Shown: positions 47,851 through 60,359, numbered from the stretch's first letter. The stretch is 64,000 nt of DNA from Pontederia crassipes (GCA_030549335.1 CM060198.1:44370353-44434352); one strand, 5' to 3'. Notes: generated from the sequence alone by a model not told the origin. Numbers and translations are program-made.

Positions 47851-49742
47851 TCAGAGAAAGAAGACATAAGTATTATAAAAAGTAATGTGACTCTCATACT
47901 CACCTGGATGAAATATCTTATGCCCATGAGACGATGGTATTTTAAGAAACAAAGTGCGAAACTTTGGAGACCTTCCCTTGCGCATAAGGATCCTATCAAA
48001 TGAAATGTGGAATGTATGCCATGGAACTAGAGTTCTAACAAGGAAATTGTTAAGCAGTTCCAAAACAATGACATATTTTCCCTCAAAATAAAATGGATCC
48101 TTAAAATCTGCAAGTGAAATATATCTGTAATGCATCAAACAACTTGACTTATAAAGGGAATCATGCAAGTCCTTGCAACAAACCAAAATATCATCAAAAT
48201 TACTTTGCAAATGACTGTTATTAATCAAGATATCTCCAAAGAAGTTACTCTCAAATCTTTGATGAAAATTGCACAAAAGTCTTACTAATGCAAATGCAAT
48301 GAATTTTCGAATCATGATGTGAAAATTATATGAAAGATTGCAACCATCATCCGCAAAAATGATCTTAGGAAAGCACAAAGATAAATTTAAAGAAATGAAT
48401 AAGGTAGGCTCAGAAAATCTTGAAATCAAAATCAACAAGTACTCAAGACTATAAAATATTCATTCCAAAATTTCACCATATGACTCAAATAAAGTGTTTC
48501 AGCACTCAATGAAGAACAAAATGGAATGGAAAATTCAGATCTAATGTTTGCATGCCACTCAATTCTTCTCTCAATTAAAACCTCAGACACATCCAGCAAA
48601 TATAAACTTTGAAAAGTAAGAACTGGTCTTTTCAAACTAGTTGTCATAAACTCAATACCTCTTTCAAATCCTTGCAAGAGAGAATTTATAACTTCATGTA
48701 CTCCACTCAAATGATCATGTAAATTATTACTATAAATCAAAATACCTCCTAAGAAAATAATCACAGATCTTTTGTGGGAAACACGCAAAGTTCCAATGGA
48801 TGCAAATGTCTCATTTGTGATGTAAAAATCATATGACAAGTTGCAATAATTTTTTGAAGAAATGTTTTTACTAAGACACAATGGTTGGTTCAAGGAGATG
48901 AATAAGATTATACTCTTATCAGAAAATCTAAATATCAAAATAAGCCAATAAAAAATGCTCAATATTAGAAAATATTCATTCCAGAAATTCATTGTGATGC
49001 ATAAATAAAATGAGCCAGCACCCAACAAATATGAAAATGAAAAGGACGGATGGCATTGAACATCTCTCTCAACTAAACCTTGCAAACTAGTCACATCAAA
49101 CAAATATAAAGTTTCAAAGCAAGGAGATGGACCTTTCAAACATCTTGTCATATACTCACTACAGTCTCTTTTAGACCCTTGAATGATAGGAATTATAACT
49201 TCATGTATTCCACTCCAACATATCTGCATGGAGAAATCAGAATCAAAAGACAAAAGATGGTTAGTATTAGGAGAAACATTACTGAACTCTCTTTCTTTTG
49301 CCTCAACATTCAAGTCCTTTTGCTCATATCTCTCTGGAGGTGGCTTTTCTAAACACTCAAGATCTAATCTTCTCTCATTCTCACAACTCTCATAATACTC
49401 AGCATCTAAATGTTGCATTTCAATGATTTCAGAAAGTGGCCTTTCTAAGCACTCAAAATTGTTGTGGCTCTCATTTTCATCACTCAAGTTGTGACACTCA
49501 TATTTTTCATCTTTGTCTTTCTCACAACTCTCAGAACTGTTTGGAGTTGCTGAACAATCAGCTTCTTCTTTCTTCAAGTGTTGTTGTGTAACTGAATTTT
49601 TCCTCTCAATGTTGTAGGCTGCTACACGCTCTTTAAGTTGCATCTGCTCTTCGTATACTTCTTGAGGTGGCAATGGTGCTAAAGTGTATTTCCTCTCATC
49701 TTTGCGACATTTATAACGGTTGGTAGCACCATCATGTGTCAC
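47851..49742 (-). pseudogene. Module-repeat coding region of the non-autonomous gypsy element
   Basis: Minus strand, after protease. The first part is linker-like (MTHDGATNRYKCRKDERKYT, then LPPQEVYEEQ, known downstream of protease in related gypsy elements), followed by an acidic Glu/Cys-rich stretch. Then comes a module of roughly 190-200 residues present twice. Each copy has HEVI...QG, an S/T-L-K-x-P patch, a hydrophobic FWNEYF stretch, LFISLN.(S/P)LC, CNLSY(D/N)F and a terminal F(L/G)GDILI-type phrase. That last phrase recalls the RT active-site region without its aspartates. The copies are diverged from one another. Function unknown; it may be a degenerate RT-derived filler. Confidence 0.65.
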
Positions 49743-49757
49743 ACATCGATCATGTTG

Positions 49758-50336
49758 CTATGGTTGCCCCAAAAGGATATGACAAATATGTATTGACACA
49801 ACATCACATAATACTTCATTAGTAAATCTTCCAATTTTAAATGGCACAAGCACCTGTTTAGTCACTTTGACTTCTTCTCCATCGTTTATCCACTGAAGTT
49901 TGTATGGTTTTGGGTGCTTTAAGGTTGGTAGCCCCAACTTCTCCACCATGTAATGGCTAGCAAGGTTGACGCAGCTTTCACTATCAATAATCAATCCACA
50001 AGTTCTGTCCATAACACAACAACGCGCATAGAAAACATTTTCTTGATCATGAATTCTTCCTCCAATCAGAACACGCTTATGCTTTCTCCAACTTCCATCA
50101 TCTTTCTGTTTCATCTCTTCATCATGTTCACCAGGAGCACGCTGTCTTTGACAATTTCTTCTTTGATTTGGTGGTATAACTTGTTGTAGTTGTGCAATTT
50201 GAACATCTACCTCATCATGAAGTTCAGTAATCATATTTTCAAGATGTTGGAAATGTTGCGTCATGACTTCCATCATTCTTCTCTGATCAATTGCTTCTTT
50301 TCTAGAATTAAGCTCTTTGTCCTTTCCTGTTGGCAT
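49758..50336 (-). pseudogene. Gag-protease-like region of the non-autonomous gypsy element
   Basis: Starts MPTGKDKELNSRKEAIDQRR with a predicted coiled segment (MTQHFQHLENMITELHDEV), a basic stretch, and then a protease-like domain. The domain contains DRTCGLIIDSESCVNLAS (family D-S/T-G-x-S), LVEKLGLPTLKHPKPYKLQW-like sequence and LCDVVSIHICHILLGQP. The usual zinc knuckle is not seen. The gag part is very short compared with autonomous relatives. Confidence 0.8.
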
Positions 50337-50339
50337 TGT

Positions 50340-51372
50340 AGGAAATTGCTACCACAAAAGTTAGTAAAAAACAATCTCACTACCTCATGTGGTGACAATT
50401 AGTGGTGACACTCGTATTTTATCTCAACTCTATTTGGCTTTTTCCCTCAATTGTACTTACCACTCAGCCTTTTTTCTCTCTTGAACCCTCCAACAAGTTC
50501 TAGGAGAACTAATGCAAATCAATACAAAGGCAATGTGTGATTGAATCAATATGATTGCAAGATCAAAAGAATACTTGAAGTTGATTTTAGAATAGAGATC
50601 AGAAAAAAAATTGCCAAATAAGAATAGATGTGTAATGAATTGATTTGAAATAGAAATCAGGAAAATGTTGTCAAATAAGGATAGGTATCAAAAAATTCAG
50701 AATTGGAATGAAATCAAATATCACCCTTCCTTGAGTCAAATTGTTCTATTCTCAATTTTCTTTGCACTTTTCTCCAGAAATAATCCTTCCTTTTTTTTTT
50801 CTTCTCTCCTATTTCTTTTTTTCGGATTTTTTTTTCATTTTTTTTTCTGTTCTTCTCTTTCCTCCTTTCTTGCACTTACCTTTTCAGTCTTTTTTTCTAT
50901 TTTCGGAATTTTTTTTTCAGAATTTTTTTCCCTAACTTCCCTTCTCCTTTCTTGCACTTTCCTTCACGATCTTTTTTTTTTCAATTTTTGGATTTTTTTT
51001 TAAACAACAACAAAACTTGAGAATAAATAAGGATGACAGCTAGGGTTTCAACAACAAATAAACAGATTTATTTTTGGATTTTTTTTTCAAATCTGCACCA
51101 AATTTGACCAGATTTGAAGGATAGATGACGGCTAGGGTTTGAAGAACAAAAGAAAACAATTAAGGAAGATGGTTAGGGTTTGAAGAACCAAACCAGAAAA
51201 TTTTTTTTTCAAACTGCAACAGATTTTGAAGAATCCAAGGATGACAGCTAGGGTTGAAGAACAAACAAACCATATTTTTATTTTGCAGAATTTTGGTGTT
51301 TTTTTCTTCTAAAAACTGAAACAAGGGGAAACAAGATAATGGAAGATAACTAGAAAACCGAATCGAAAACGC
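50340..51372 (-). other. Leader of the non-autonomous gypsy element
   Basis: About 1 kb between primer site and coding start, with A-rich minus-strand tracts (T runs of 8-11 on the plus strand at 50790-51210) and a repeated GATGACAGCTAGGGTTT phrase (51032, 51126-like, 51240). No coding. Confidence 0.6.
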
Positions 51373-51385
51373 GGCTCTGATACCA
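51373..51385 (-). other. Primer binding site, initiator tRNA-Met type
   Basis: TGGTATCAGAGCC on the minus strand, two bases from the 5' LTR. Confidence 0.9.
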
Positions 51386-51387
51386 AC

Positions 51388-52077
51388 TGATACGATACTC
51401 AAGAACAATGCCTTGAGTGACCGGAATAATATATGATAATCAAAGAAACGAGATCAAATGAATTTTCAAGACAGCGGAATATCAATCTCAAGATTATAAT
51501 GAACCAAGCAATCGATATTATAAATAGATGAATTTAACCACAAGATAGCCAACCTTGTAATTAACAGCGGAAGTTCCCGAAGAACGGGTTGCAGGAGTTC
51601 CCTCACAGCAAAGCAATTAAGCCATAATTTTCATTGATTCAAAGATCTCTAACATAACAATGAGTAACAGTATTTATAGGCCCTAGAAACAGAATTTGGG
51701 CTGAAAGAAAATACCCTAACTTAGCCCACAAGTAACCTAACTAATTTAACAAAATAACAAACTCAATTTCTATTACAATCCTCATCAGCATATTCCATAT
51801 TTAATTAATTCCGAAAATTCCAAATAAATATGGTTAAACCATTATCTATTTGGCCCAAGTTATGCTGACTCTTCATGCGACCCAATTTATAACCCGTTAA
51901 GAATCGTGGATCTGATCTAACTCGATCTTGTAATGGATCAATTGTAAATTCCAAACATTCTTGATTATCTTCAATTTTCTTATGCCTGAGATCCACACCA
52001 TTATCTTGTTCATCCAACTTTGCTAGAAAAATCTTCTATTGCCGGCTGCAATTGTATGCATTTCCTGGTTCATATCA
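51388..52077 (-). repeat. 5' LTR of the non-autonomous gypsy element
   Basis: 690 bp; pairs with 46874-47562. Confidence 0.95.
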
Positions 52078-52484
52078 CGCCGGATCCAAGCGAGCAATCT
52101 CTGGGAAGTCTTGATCCAGCATCCAAGTGCCGTCGATGGCGATCCACGGAGGAGAAGAATCGTCGATTGCAAGAGTTCCTCCTCCAGGAAGAAGAAGAAT
52201 CGTGGGCAGTGTTCCCTGCATGGGCATACTGAGTGCGTGCCCTGCTCCCCTTGGCCAGTCGCAGATCCGGCGAAATTGGTGCACTTGCAGCACACACGAT
52301 GCAGATGACCATGCAAATTCTCAGCAATGCCATCTTTTATAGCTTCTGAAGGTATCGATTAGAGATATTTGCATATATCTTAAGATGGAAGGATGCGAGA
52401 GAACATGACCGACCTGTAGGAGACATTGCTGGAACAAGGAATGGGGCAGCCGCAAGCATCGTCGCAAGTTTGCTTGTCCGCCAT
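52078..52484 (-). pseudogene. Type 4 (Ec, seed) metallothionein remnant, split by the LTR element
   Basis: Minus strand. Exon 1 (52484-52414) encodes MADKQTCDDACGCPIPCSSN, giving the C-x3-C-x-C-x3-C first domain typical of plant type 4 metallothioneins, cytosolic zinc-binding proteins of seeds. It ends at a GT donor. Downstream, about 52290-52190, one frame gives CCKCTNFAGSATGQGEQ then THSVCPCREHC, matching the second domain (C-x-C...CPCGEHC). The expected GCNPC and the third Cys domain are absent; the sequence turns into a Phe/Leu-rich frame. No clean AG acceptor is seen at the proper phase. The LTR element lies at 52077. I conclude a broken, truncated MT4 gene copy; a divergent functional splice form is unlikely. 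Confidence 0.75.
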
Positions 52485-52489
52485 TGTTT

Positions 52490-53450
52490 CTGCCAAGGTT
52501 CTTAAACTCGCGAGTTGGACTCGTAAACTCGGATGATTTCAAGCCTCTAGAACCCAAAACTGAGTGAACTCGGTCCAGAATCGGTGATAGTGGTAAACTC
52601 GCCTAGACTCACGAGTAGACTCGATAAAATCATGTGAACTCATGTGCAATCGTTGGTAGATTCAAAGATAGCTATAGTTAGGTATTTAAATGAAGTCTGA
52701 GGGTATAAGTGGAAATAAAAAATGGATAAAAACAAAAAAAATATCATGTTTTAGGGTTGATTTCCCTCTCCTGGGTACTAGGTGCTGGCTGCTCTAACCT
52801 TCAATGCCTTGTTCTTCCCTCTCGATATCTCTGCTGCTCTAACCTTCAATGCCTTGTTCTTCCCTCTCGATATCTCTTCTTTCCTAGCTAGGGTCTGGAT
52901 GGAACATTTGGATTTTGGCATTTTGGGTCATCTCCACCTCAAGCCAATCATTTCCTTCTCAAGCCGGAGGCCACAAGAAGCTAGAAGAACAACTCAGGTT
53001 GAGGAAGCCACGTGTTTCAAGGCATCTCAAATCTCAGGCGGAGCGCACCAAGGTTTCAGGGCATGAGGGTGTCACTAGTGTTGAAGCTGTCAACCAAGGT
53101 CATTCCAAGTAATAGGCCTATTTCTTAACCTTCCTTAATTTGAGATCTCCCAAAGGTTTGTTATTTGCCATTTTTCTTTCGTTTTTGTCTCTAATTCATT
53201 ATTTTGCTGCTGCTTTGTTTTATAATGTATATTTTTCAATTATTGGCTCTTTTGCTATGGATGAATCATTGAATCAAATCCTTTGAATCTTGATTGCTCA
53301 ATTGATTGCATTGTTGTAGGCTGTAGCACGTATTTTAATTTCAATATAGTACTCTATATTTATTTTCCTTTATTTTTTAATCTGCTCTTTTCAAATTCAC
53401 AACAATTCATGACCGAATAATTTTTATAATTTTATTATTGCAAAAGTTCA
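52490..53450. other. Unassigned interval with a short tandem duplication
   Basis: 52500-52640 carries ACTCGCGAGT/ACTCACGAGT words. At 52785-52873 a 43-44 bp unit (GCTCTAACCTTCAATGCC...) is present twice in tandem. The plus frame at 52782-53066 (94 residues) contains this repeat; no domain is recognised. It might be a leader or first exon of a lost element or gene. Confidence 0.4.
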
Positions 53451-55767
53451 GAATCCAAAGTTATGAACATTATAGAGCCAATAGCATGTATTTTTTTTTT
53501 CCTTCTCACGGTTCTCAAGTTGAATATTTGAATTAAGTGAGTTTCTCTTTTCTAAATTAACAAAGAAATGATGGAGCTTTATTGGATTTACTTTATAATA
53601 TGAAATTATGAATATTATAATAATTAGACTAGTTTTCTTATAAAGATTCACAATGGGCATCAATCGATCACAAGGATCTCCATCGACCACAAGGGCCTCT
53701 ATCGACCATAAAGACCCCAATCGACCATAAGGGCCCAATCGACCGTAAAGGCCTCAATCGACCACAAGAGCCTCCATTAACAATTATGCATTCAACAATC
53801 GACTCTATGAGCCTCCATCGGCCCAATAGGCCTCAATCGATCACAAGAATTTCTATCGACCACAAGAGCCTCCATCGAACATAAAGACCTCAATCGATCA
53901 CATGGGCCTCTATTAACTATCATTAAATAACAATAGACTCTGTGAGTCTCCATTGACCCCAATGGGCCTCAATTGACTACAAGAATCTCTATCGACAACG
54001 AGGACCTCCATCAACCATAACGACCTACTTAACAATTCAATTGTAGTAATTTTTTATATCGTCACTTGGAGGATGCACAATCAATATTGATAATCCCATT
54101 ATCAATTATGCCCATTGAACAATAGGCCATCAATTCATAATTATTTATTATCAATTAGCATATTACAATTATAATTGATTCACATCAATCAACATAACAA
54201 TCACAATCACAATCACAATCAATAGACCAATACATAACAATGCACAGTCATGAACAATCAATGCTATTAAATAATGCAATTAATCTTAAATAATTATTTA
54301 ACAATATATTTTAAATTCTTAGAATTCGACCGGCACTAGGACAAACCTAGGCCCATTCATCTATTTCACTTTCTCGATTCATCTATTTCACTTTCTCCAA
54401 TTTCTATATTAGAACTCGGGTCGGATTTGGTAAAACTTGGGTTGTGTCTGTCTTTGTCCAATTCCATATCAATCATCCAAACCCGGGCCAGGTCAAGTAG
54501 AACCTGGGCCGGATCGGCTCGATTTTAATCCATTATCAATGAGTCTTCGAAACTCGGGCCGGATAAGTCGGAATCCGGTCCAGTTCTATTGATCTAAACT
54601 CGCGTCGCACTCGGGTAAGGGAACTCGGACCACGTCTATGGGAACCCGGGCCGAGTTCATGGAACTCAGTCTGGTTCCTACTATGATCCGATCCGGATTC
54701 TGTTGAACTCGGGCCGGGCAGAACATAACCTGAGCCGAGTTCTATCGCCAATAGGAAATTGTGTTTCCGACAACTTCCGATCATCCTATCTATGTCATAT
54801 GATATCTAATAGATGCAAATAATATATAATGTAATCTCTATAAAATGGAGAAGATTACAGAGGTCCATGTCGTGGAAAACCGACGTCATGCCCTACGCCC
54901 TTAAGTTAGTTGAAAAATCAACCATGTTCTTGTTGTCTGTGGACTGCACGGACATCTCAACTTTGACCAATGATTCCTCCCTACTGTCATTTAGAAAATT
55001 TCAGTTACCACTTGGATCTTGTTCTCCTCCGTTGGGGCTTCGAAATAGTATATCATCTGCACTCTCAAGTGCCTCAGTTTGTGAGAAAATGAAGGAGAAA
55101 GAAGAGGCTCTCGTGCAGAAATTATGTGGAGGCAAATAATAATCTCTAATTATCCTTAAGGTTCTATTTATAGCTCTCAATTAAGGTTTTTTATTCCTAT
55201 TGGACCTTAGGATATTTTTCCATCAATCATAATCATCTATCATTAATTATCATTTCTTAAATATTCAGATTCAATTAAATTAAAATTTTACTAATTATTT
55301 CATAATCATACTTATAAAAAATCCATCTCTACTCAAATTCTTTTTTATCTCATCCATAACTTTTCTCAATCAAACTCTATCTCCATCTTTTATCAATAAC
55401 TTATGTTAACCAAACTATACCTTTATTTATCTTTTTATTTCTTCCTTTTCTCTAATTTTTGGAATTATTTAATTCCATAATAATTTATCATCTAATTTTT
55501 GGATTAAAATAATAATATTATTTTAACGGCTGAAATATTTTTAAATCATAAAACTTTCAATCCTATCTTATTTGGGAGTCATATATCCATTAAACATTCT
55601 TTTAGACCTCAAATCAAATTAAAAACACTAATCTCAATCTAATTATGATTCCTACTTTCGATAGGATTATCTTTCTTTCTTTTCATTTTTCCTTTTCAAT
55701 TTCTGCTTTTATCCATTAATTTGGGCTAAATTACTTTATTGGCCTTATTAAAATCTTGGGGTGTTAC
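53451..55767 (-). repeat. Gypsy-like LTR (minus), truncated, with minisatellite and CCCGGG-type motif block
   Basis: On the minus strand the LTR starts TGTAACACCCCAAGATT at 55767. It includes an A/G-rich leader (55080-55130), a block of AACTCGGCCCGGGTTC-like words (54420-54760) and a minisatellite (53655-54030). Its far end is not found. It was inserted into the gypsy reverse transcriptase fragment that resumes at 55768. Confidence 0.65.
53655..54030. repeat. Minisatellite of about 22-25 bp units
   Basis: About 15 imperfect copies of ATCGACCACAAGGGCCTC / ATCGACCATAAAGACC. Confidence 0.85.
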
Positions 55768-56640
55768 AATATCTTTGTCAAATAGCTCTTGGATTTGCTT
55801 CTTTAATTCTAGCAATTTATTTGGAGCAATATGGTAAGAACTAAGAAGCTTTGGAAATTTGATGTGAAAATTGACCTATCTTCTTGGTGGTAGTTTGAAA
55901 ATGTCCTCTGAAAAAACATCTAGGAAGTCCCTTAGCACATCCAGTTGCTAAAGATCCCTAACATATGAGTCTATTGTGATACCACTTGCTAAGTAACCTC
56001 TACAATCTTTCATTAGCAATTTATGTGCTCTTATTAGTGATATGATAACCTTCTTGTCTTCGTTTATGTTATACCTGATCATGGTAGGACAATTAATTCA
56101 TATCTAAGATGACACCATAGTCTACCATAAGTATTAAGACTATGTCTGTTGTTCTTGCCACTTGTGCATTTGGAATGTATTTCACGGTGCAGTTGGCACC
56201 AATTGGTGTAGTAACATTCAGTGGGCAATTAAACTCTTGCAATGGAACTCCCAAAGCAATGGCACGCTCCTCCAAATTGAAAGAATGGGTAGCACCTTAA
56301 TTAAATAAAATGTTAGTAGGAAGTCCAACTCTTGGGAGGGTGCATTTAATAATTTCATGATCATTCTAGATTATGTCTGCCTCCATGTTGTATACTCTTC
56401 CTTGAACTAATTTGTTCTATCATCCTTGCCTATCTTGGCCTCTTCTAGTTGGGCAATCTCAAACGAAGTGCCCCCAAGTCTTGCGTCGGCATTCATCAAT
56501 ATAGAAGCGTCCGCAATAATCGCATGAAGGGTTCTATTATTGAGGATGAGGCAGAGTTGGATGCTATCTCTATTGTTGGAGAGGTTGTTGTCTCAGTTTC
56601 TATTGTGCCGAACTCCCAATTTGGCATCACTAAGGGGTTA
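55768..56640 (-). pseudogene. Ty3/gypsy gag-protease-RT fragment
   Basis: Minus strand. About 56540-56450 holds a zinc-knuckle-like stretch; about 56300-56080 encodes the protease side (ATHSFNLEERAIALGVPL, VARTTDIVLILMVDYGVILDM); about 55900-55770 begins RT (SKAS...IKEANPRAI.QRY). It is related to the fragment at 1-300. Broken, cut by the LTR at 55767. Confidence 0.65.
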
Positions 56641-56699
56641 AATCATAACATCACTTATTTAAATTCAAATTCAAATATCCAATGGAAAATGTTGACATG

Positions 56700-58060
56700 G
56701 TGTATGCTTAAATTCATCCATACATGAAATATAAGATTTGATATATTTCATCTCAGGTGATTTAATTTCAAAACTTTAAACATTAGAGGAAGTTATAACA
56801 ACATTTCTGGAAATCCATAATAGAAACAAAAAGTGGAACTTAAGCCCAAAATAGTGAGTCACAAGTTCACTCTCTAATCAAAAGTATGAGTGCTCATAAA
56901 TCACAACATAAGCGACCATCTTCTACACTATAATCAAGCAACTCCAAATTAATTCAAAGCATTCTTCGAGTTAACAATTCATATAGGAAAAAATAAGTGA
57001 AATAAAGGTAAGTAAATCAATGATCACGCCTCTCACACGTGCTCATTCCGTAGACCCTTTGCATTTCTTATCTCATGAAAGGCAAGAAAGCATTTTTCAT
57101 TTGCAAAAAATAAACAAGAAAGATGAGAATCAGCAAACTAGTGAGTCAAATAACTACCTACCTCAAGTATTAAAATAGTGACAAAAATCTACTTCTTTAT
57201 CTTCAAGAAATATTCATAATCTTTTCATTAACCAACATCTTTATCTTTGAGAAATATTCATAATCTTTCATTTCTTCAAAAGAAAATCGATTTTGATAAG
57301 CCCACACAAATGAATGCTGAGTTCACATGCCTAGTAACAAATAAAATTTCTAAAACATCATCAAACATGGATATCTACACCACTCATGAATAGAATGTTT
57401 CTTCATCCAGCCATTGGTTATTTTAATTCCATCACTCATATCACTATATCGCTACAGGATAGTGAACCGCTCCTCATGACACTATGTCGACACAAATCTT
57501 ATTTCTTTTCTTTTTTCATTCCACCTCTCATGTCCCTATTGTCATATGATGCATGATTGTTCTAATTCTACCCTTCATATTACTATATGGATACAAGTGT
57601 TGAACATACTCCTCATGTCATTATATCGACACAATGAAGAAAATCGAACCCCAACTAATCTACCCGAAGTTTGTTAATCCTTTGAGGTGAAAACACTCTA
57701 CCTTATGCAGGTTTTGACATGTAACACATATAACTCATGAATGTGAATTCAAAGTTGAGGTTTTGAATTTGAATTTGAATTTGAATTCATCGTATTAAAA
57801 TATTTTCTTTTAAAAATCCAAATATTTATTTTAGATATAAAGGAAAACTTTTGTCATAGCTAATGGTATTTCTCAAAATTTATAAATAACATCACAGTTC
57901 ATATAATGACAGACATATGGAACATATAAATATGTATGTTCATGTATGAAGAAAATTAACACAAAAATTCATCCCATATTGGGTGAAAAGTGTCCTCGCC
58001 TCGTATTCGTCGATTCCCAAACTACCTTATTCGAATCCAATAAAGAGTAAACACAACCAC
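56700..58060 (-). repeat. Probable gypsy LTR remnant
   Basis: No gene. It contains repeated CTCATRTCACTATATCGACAC phrases (57435, 57475, 57580-57640) like those in plant chromovirus LTRs. The CACTA end at 58061 interrupts it on the right. A short GAATTT tandem lies at 57755-57785. Confidence 0.45.
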
Positions 58061-58330
58061 TACAAGAAATATGCTGAATAGTGATACAAAGATGGCAATG
58101 CTAAGTTGACACTGATAGGGTTGAAACAATGACGTCGTTGGTTTGACAAACTTGCGACGTTAGTTACCTCCCCATAGCGTCAGATTATCATCGCCTTTGC
58201 ACTACAAGCACACGACGCCATATGTGAGGACATCTGGATGCTAGGGTGTCACTATTGTCACGCTCAGAAAAAGCCAAAGGCGTAGTAAAATGTAGCACAG
58301 CATCCTGCAGTTCAATTTAAAATTTTAGAC
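58061..58330 (+). mobile_element. CACTA element C, left terminus
   Basis: CACTACAAGAAATATGCTG at 58061, followed by sequence collinear with the first 270 bp of CACTA A (TGAATAG, GACGCCAT, a GGCGTAGTAAAATGTAG phrase matching GCGTGGTAAATTGTAG at 3103). A third family member. No matching right end is identified and homology fades after about 58330, so it is probably truncated or deleted inside. Confidence 0.75.
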
Positions 58331-58831
58331 ATCTATATACATACATATATGTGTGTCTATATATATATATATATATATACATATGAAAACATCCATATAT
58401 GTGTATATATATTGAAATAATTAGCTGATGTAAACATATATATATATATATTGAATAATTTCACATCATTACATTGATTTAGGTTTTAATTATCATTATA
58501 ATTACAAATACAATACTATTACCAAACCAAGCATCTTATTCTTTCCTTAGCATCTCAAGTAAGGTTATTCTACAACATCTTGATACATAAAAATAAAGGT
58601 GTTTATTCTTCCACATAAGTTCATATAAATCATTTTCAGCTATTTTCACAGCTATCCATTAATTGATTCATTTCATTATAAAAAATAAAATTTGTAATCC
58701 ACTGTTAAATACAACTTAACCTTAATATAAATCAAGTCCTATCATGGACTTGCTAAAACACTTACAAAAAAGAAAGTGCAGGCCTCGTCAATTTGCAGTA
58801 TCCTATTTGAATCTCCAAGGAACAATGAACT
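58331..58831. other. AT-rich interval with TA repeats
   Basis: Short (TA)n tracts at about 58360-58378 and 58437-58450; nothing else recognised. Confidence 0.5.
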
Positions 58832-59290
58832 ATCACACCCCGATTAAGAACCCCCTTATAGCCGAAATTCAAATCAAACTAAAAACAACTTCTAATTTAA
58901 TCTTTTACATTATAAATTTTTTTTTCCAGCTATATGGTCATTCTCACCACAACAATAGAAAGCTGCACTCCTCGAAACGTCCGAGCAACCTTTGATCACC
59001 TTCTTAAACTTTAAATCAGCTCATAAAACTGAAATAACTTCTCCGCCCACTTAACAAACACCACGAGAGAATGAGCACTTAGAATGATTATTTTTTGTAG
59101 GAATAAGTCTAATTGACTTCCATATGTGGACTCACCCATGTGATGATGGTAGGAACACCCAAAATCCATGTTGAACTCACCGAAAATCGCATGGCCAGTC
59201 GCTGAAAAATGCCCCCTCGGTCACTACGATTAAACCCATCAAACTGAGCCTCGACAACCTACTAATAATTCCCAACTTATTAGTGGATTA

Positions 59291-59323
59291 ATCCCCCCCC
59301 CCCCCCTCCCCCCCCCCCCCCCC
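59291..59323. repeat. Poly-C tract
   Basis: About 30 Cs broken by a single T. Confidence 0.95.
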
Positions 59324-60359
59324 AAACACACACACAAAAAAAAATTATCCATTAACTCTAATTCCTCTCTCTTTTCTTCTCCACCAAAGAAAAATATGAT
59401 GCTAGGAGATGTAGAGCCATATTCTTGATGATGGCTATGTATCAAGATCAACAAGGAGAAGACGAATGTTTCTAGGAAAAGGACAAGAAGACCTAGATAT
59501 GCATTCCATGAACTATCTCATGATCCTTATAATGATATTACATCATGTTTCTCATTCATTCTTAACATGACATTGTTTCTCGTTCATTCTTAACATGACA
59601 TTCTTAAAACATAACCTTCACTTTAGAGCCATCATTTGAAAGTACTATACCATAAAAATATGTATTCATATCATTTATAACATACATGACATAACATATC
59701 ATGGCATTTCATATTCATAGTCATGTGTATCCTAGGAATTTCTTTATAACTCATTAATTTTTACTTATAGCTTAACATCTTTCATTCTTTACCTTACATC
59801 TCATAGGAATTATTTTATAAGCACTTGGACATCCGTTTATCTTACTTTCATTCATTATCCTTGCTTAATCATTAGTAGAGGGTGATATCATTATATTAAT
59901 TAATATGGCATTGGAAAATTTCAAATACATTTTGGGTGATAACATTATTTTTTAATGAAAGACATTTACTTCTTACCTATCTTTCATTCTTAATTGAAGG
60001 CTGAGAGCAACATCATTACAACCAGCCCAATGACCCCTAAGCAACATCATTACAACCAGACCAATGGTCCCTAGAAAATTCTAAACACCCTATCAGATGA
60101 TGACATTATTTTTTTAGAAGTCTCAACCAGCACAAGGTGAAAAGCATTTACTTTTTAACATTAATGAGTGCTGAGGCATTTTTTCAATTTCATATTTTAT
60201 TAGGATCATCAATATATCAAACATTCACATCAATCTTTCTTAATCTTTTAGTCTAATTACAATTGAGCATGCATTACGTATATCTATGTTATATAATTGA
60301 TATATATAAATTTAGCCTAAATAAAAATGATATTTAGAAGATATATTTCTTTTCATTTT

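Larger units (their letters stand above)
46874..52077 (-). mobile_element. Non-autonomous Ty3/gypsy LTR retrotransposon, CGTCG/CGCCG duplication
   Basis: About 5.2 kb, minus orientation: 5' LTR 51388-52077 (690 bp), initiator-Met primer site, gag/protease-like coding, a long module-repeat region, a GAAGAGGAGGGGAA polypurine tract and 3' LTR 46874-47562 (689 bp). Flanks CGTCG (46869-46873) and CGCCG (52078-52082) differ at one base. The LTRs differ at roughly 16 positions, mostly C/T or A/G, about 2.3%, so the insertion is fairly recent. No recognisable complete RT, RNase H or integrase, so it depends on another element. It is a fossil-type element with few breaks. Confidence 0.92.

Noticed and set aside
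52039-52342. Several plus- and minus-strand frames of 70-97 residues, one with a signal-peptide-like start (MALLRICMVICIVCAASA)
   Set aside because: Overlapping phases in GC-rich DNA; the frame with metallothionein cysteines is the one supported by family spacing.
53655-54030. CRISPR-like array
   Set aside because: Units are short, imperfect and without unique spacers, and the DNA is plant nuclear; it is a minisatellite.
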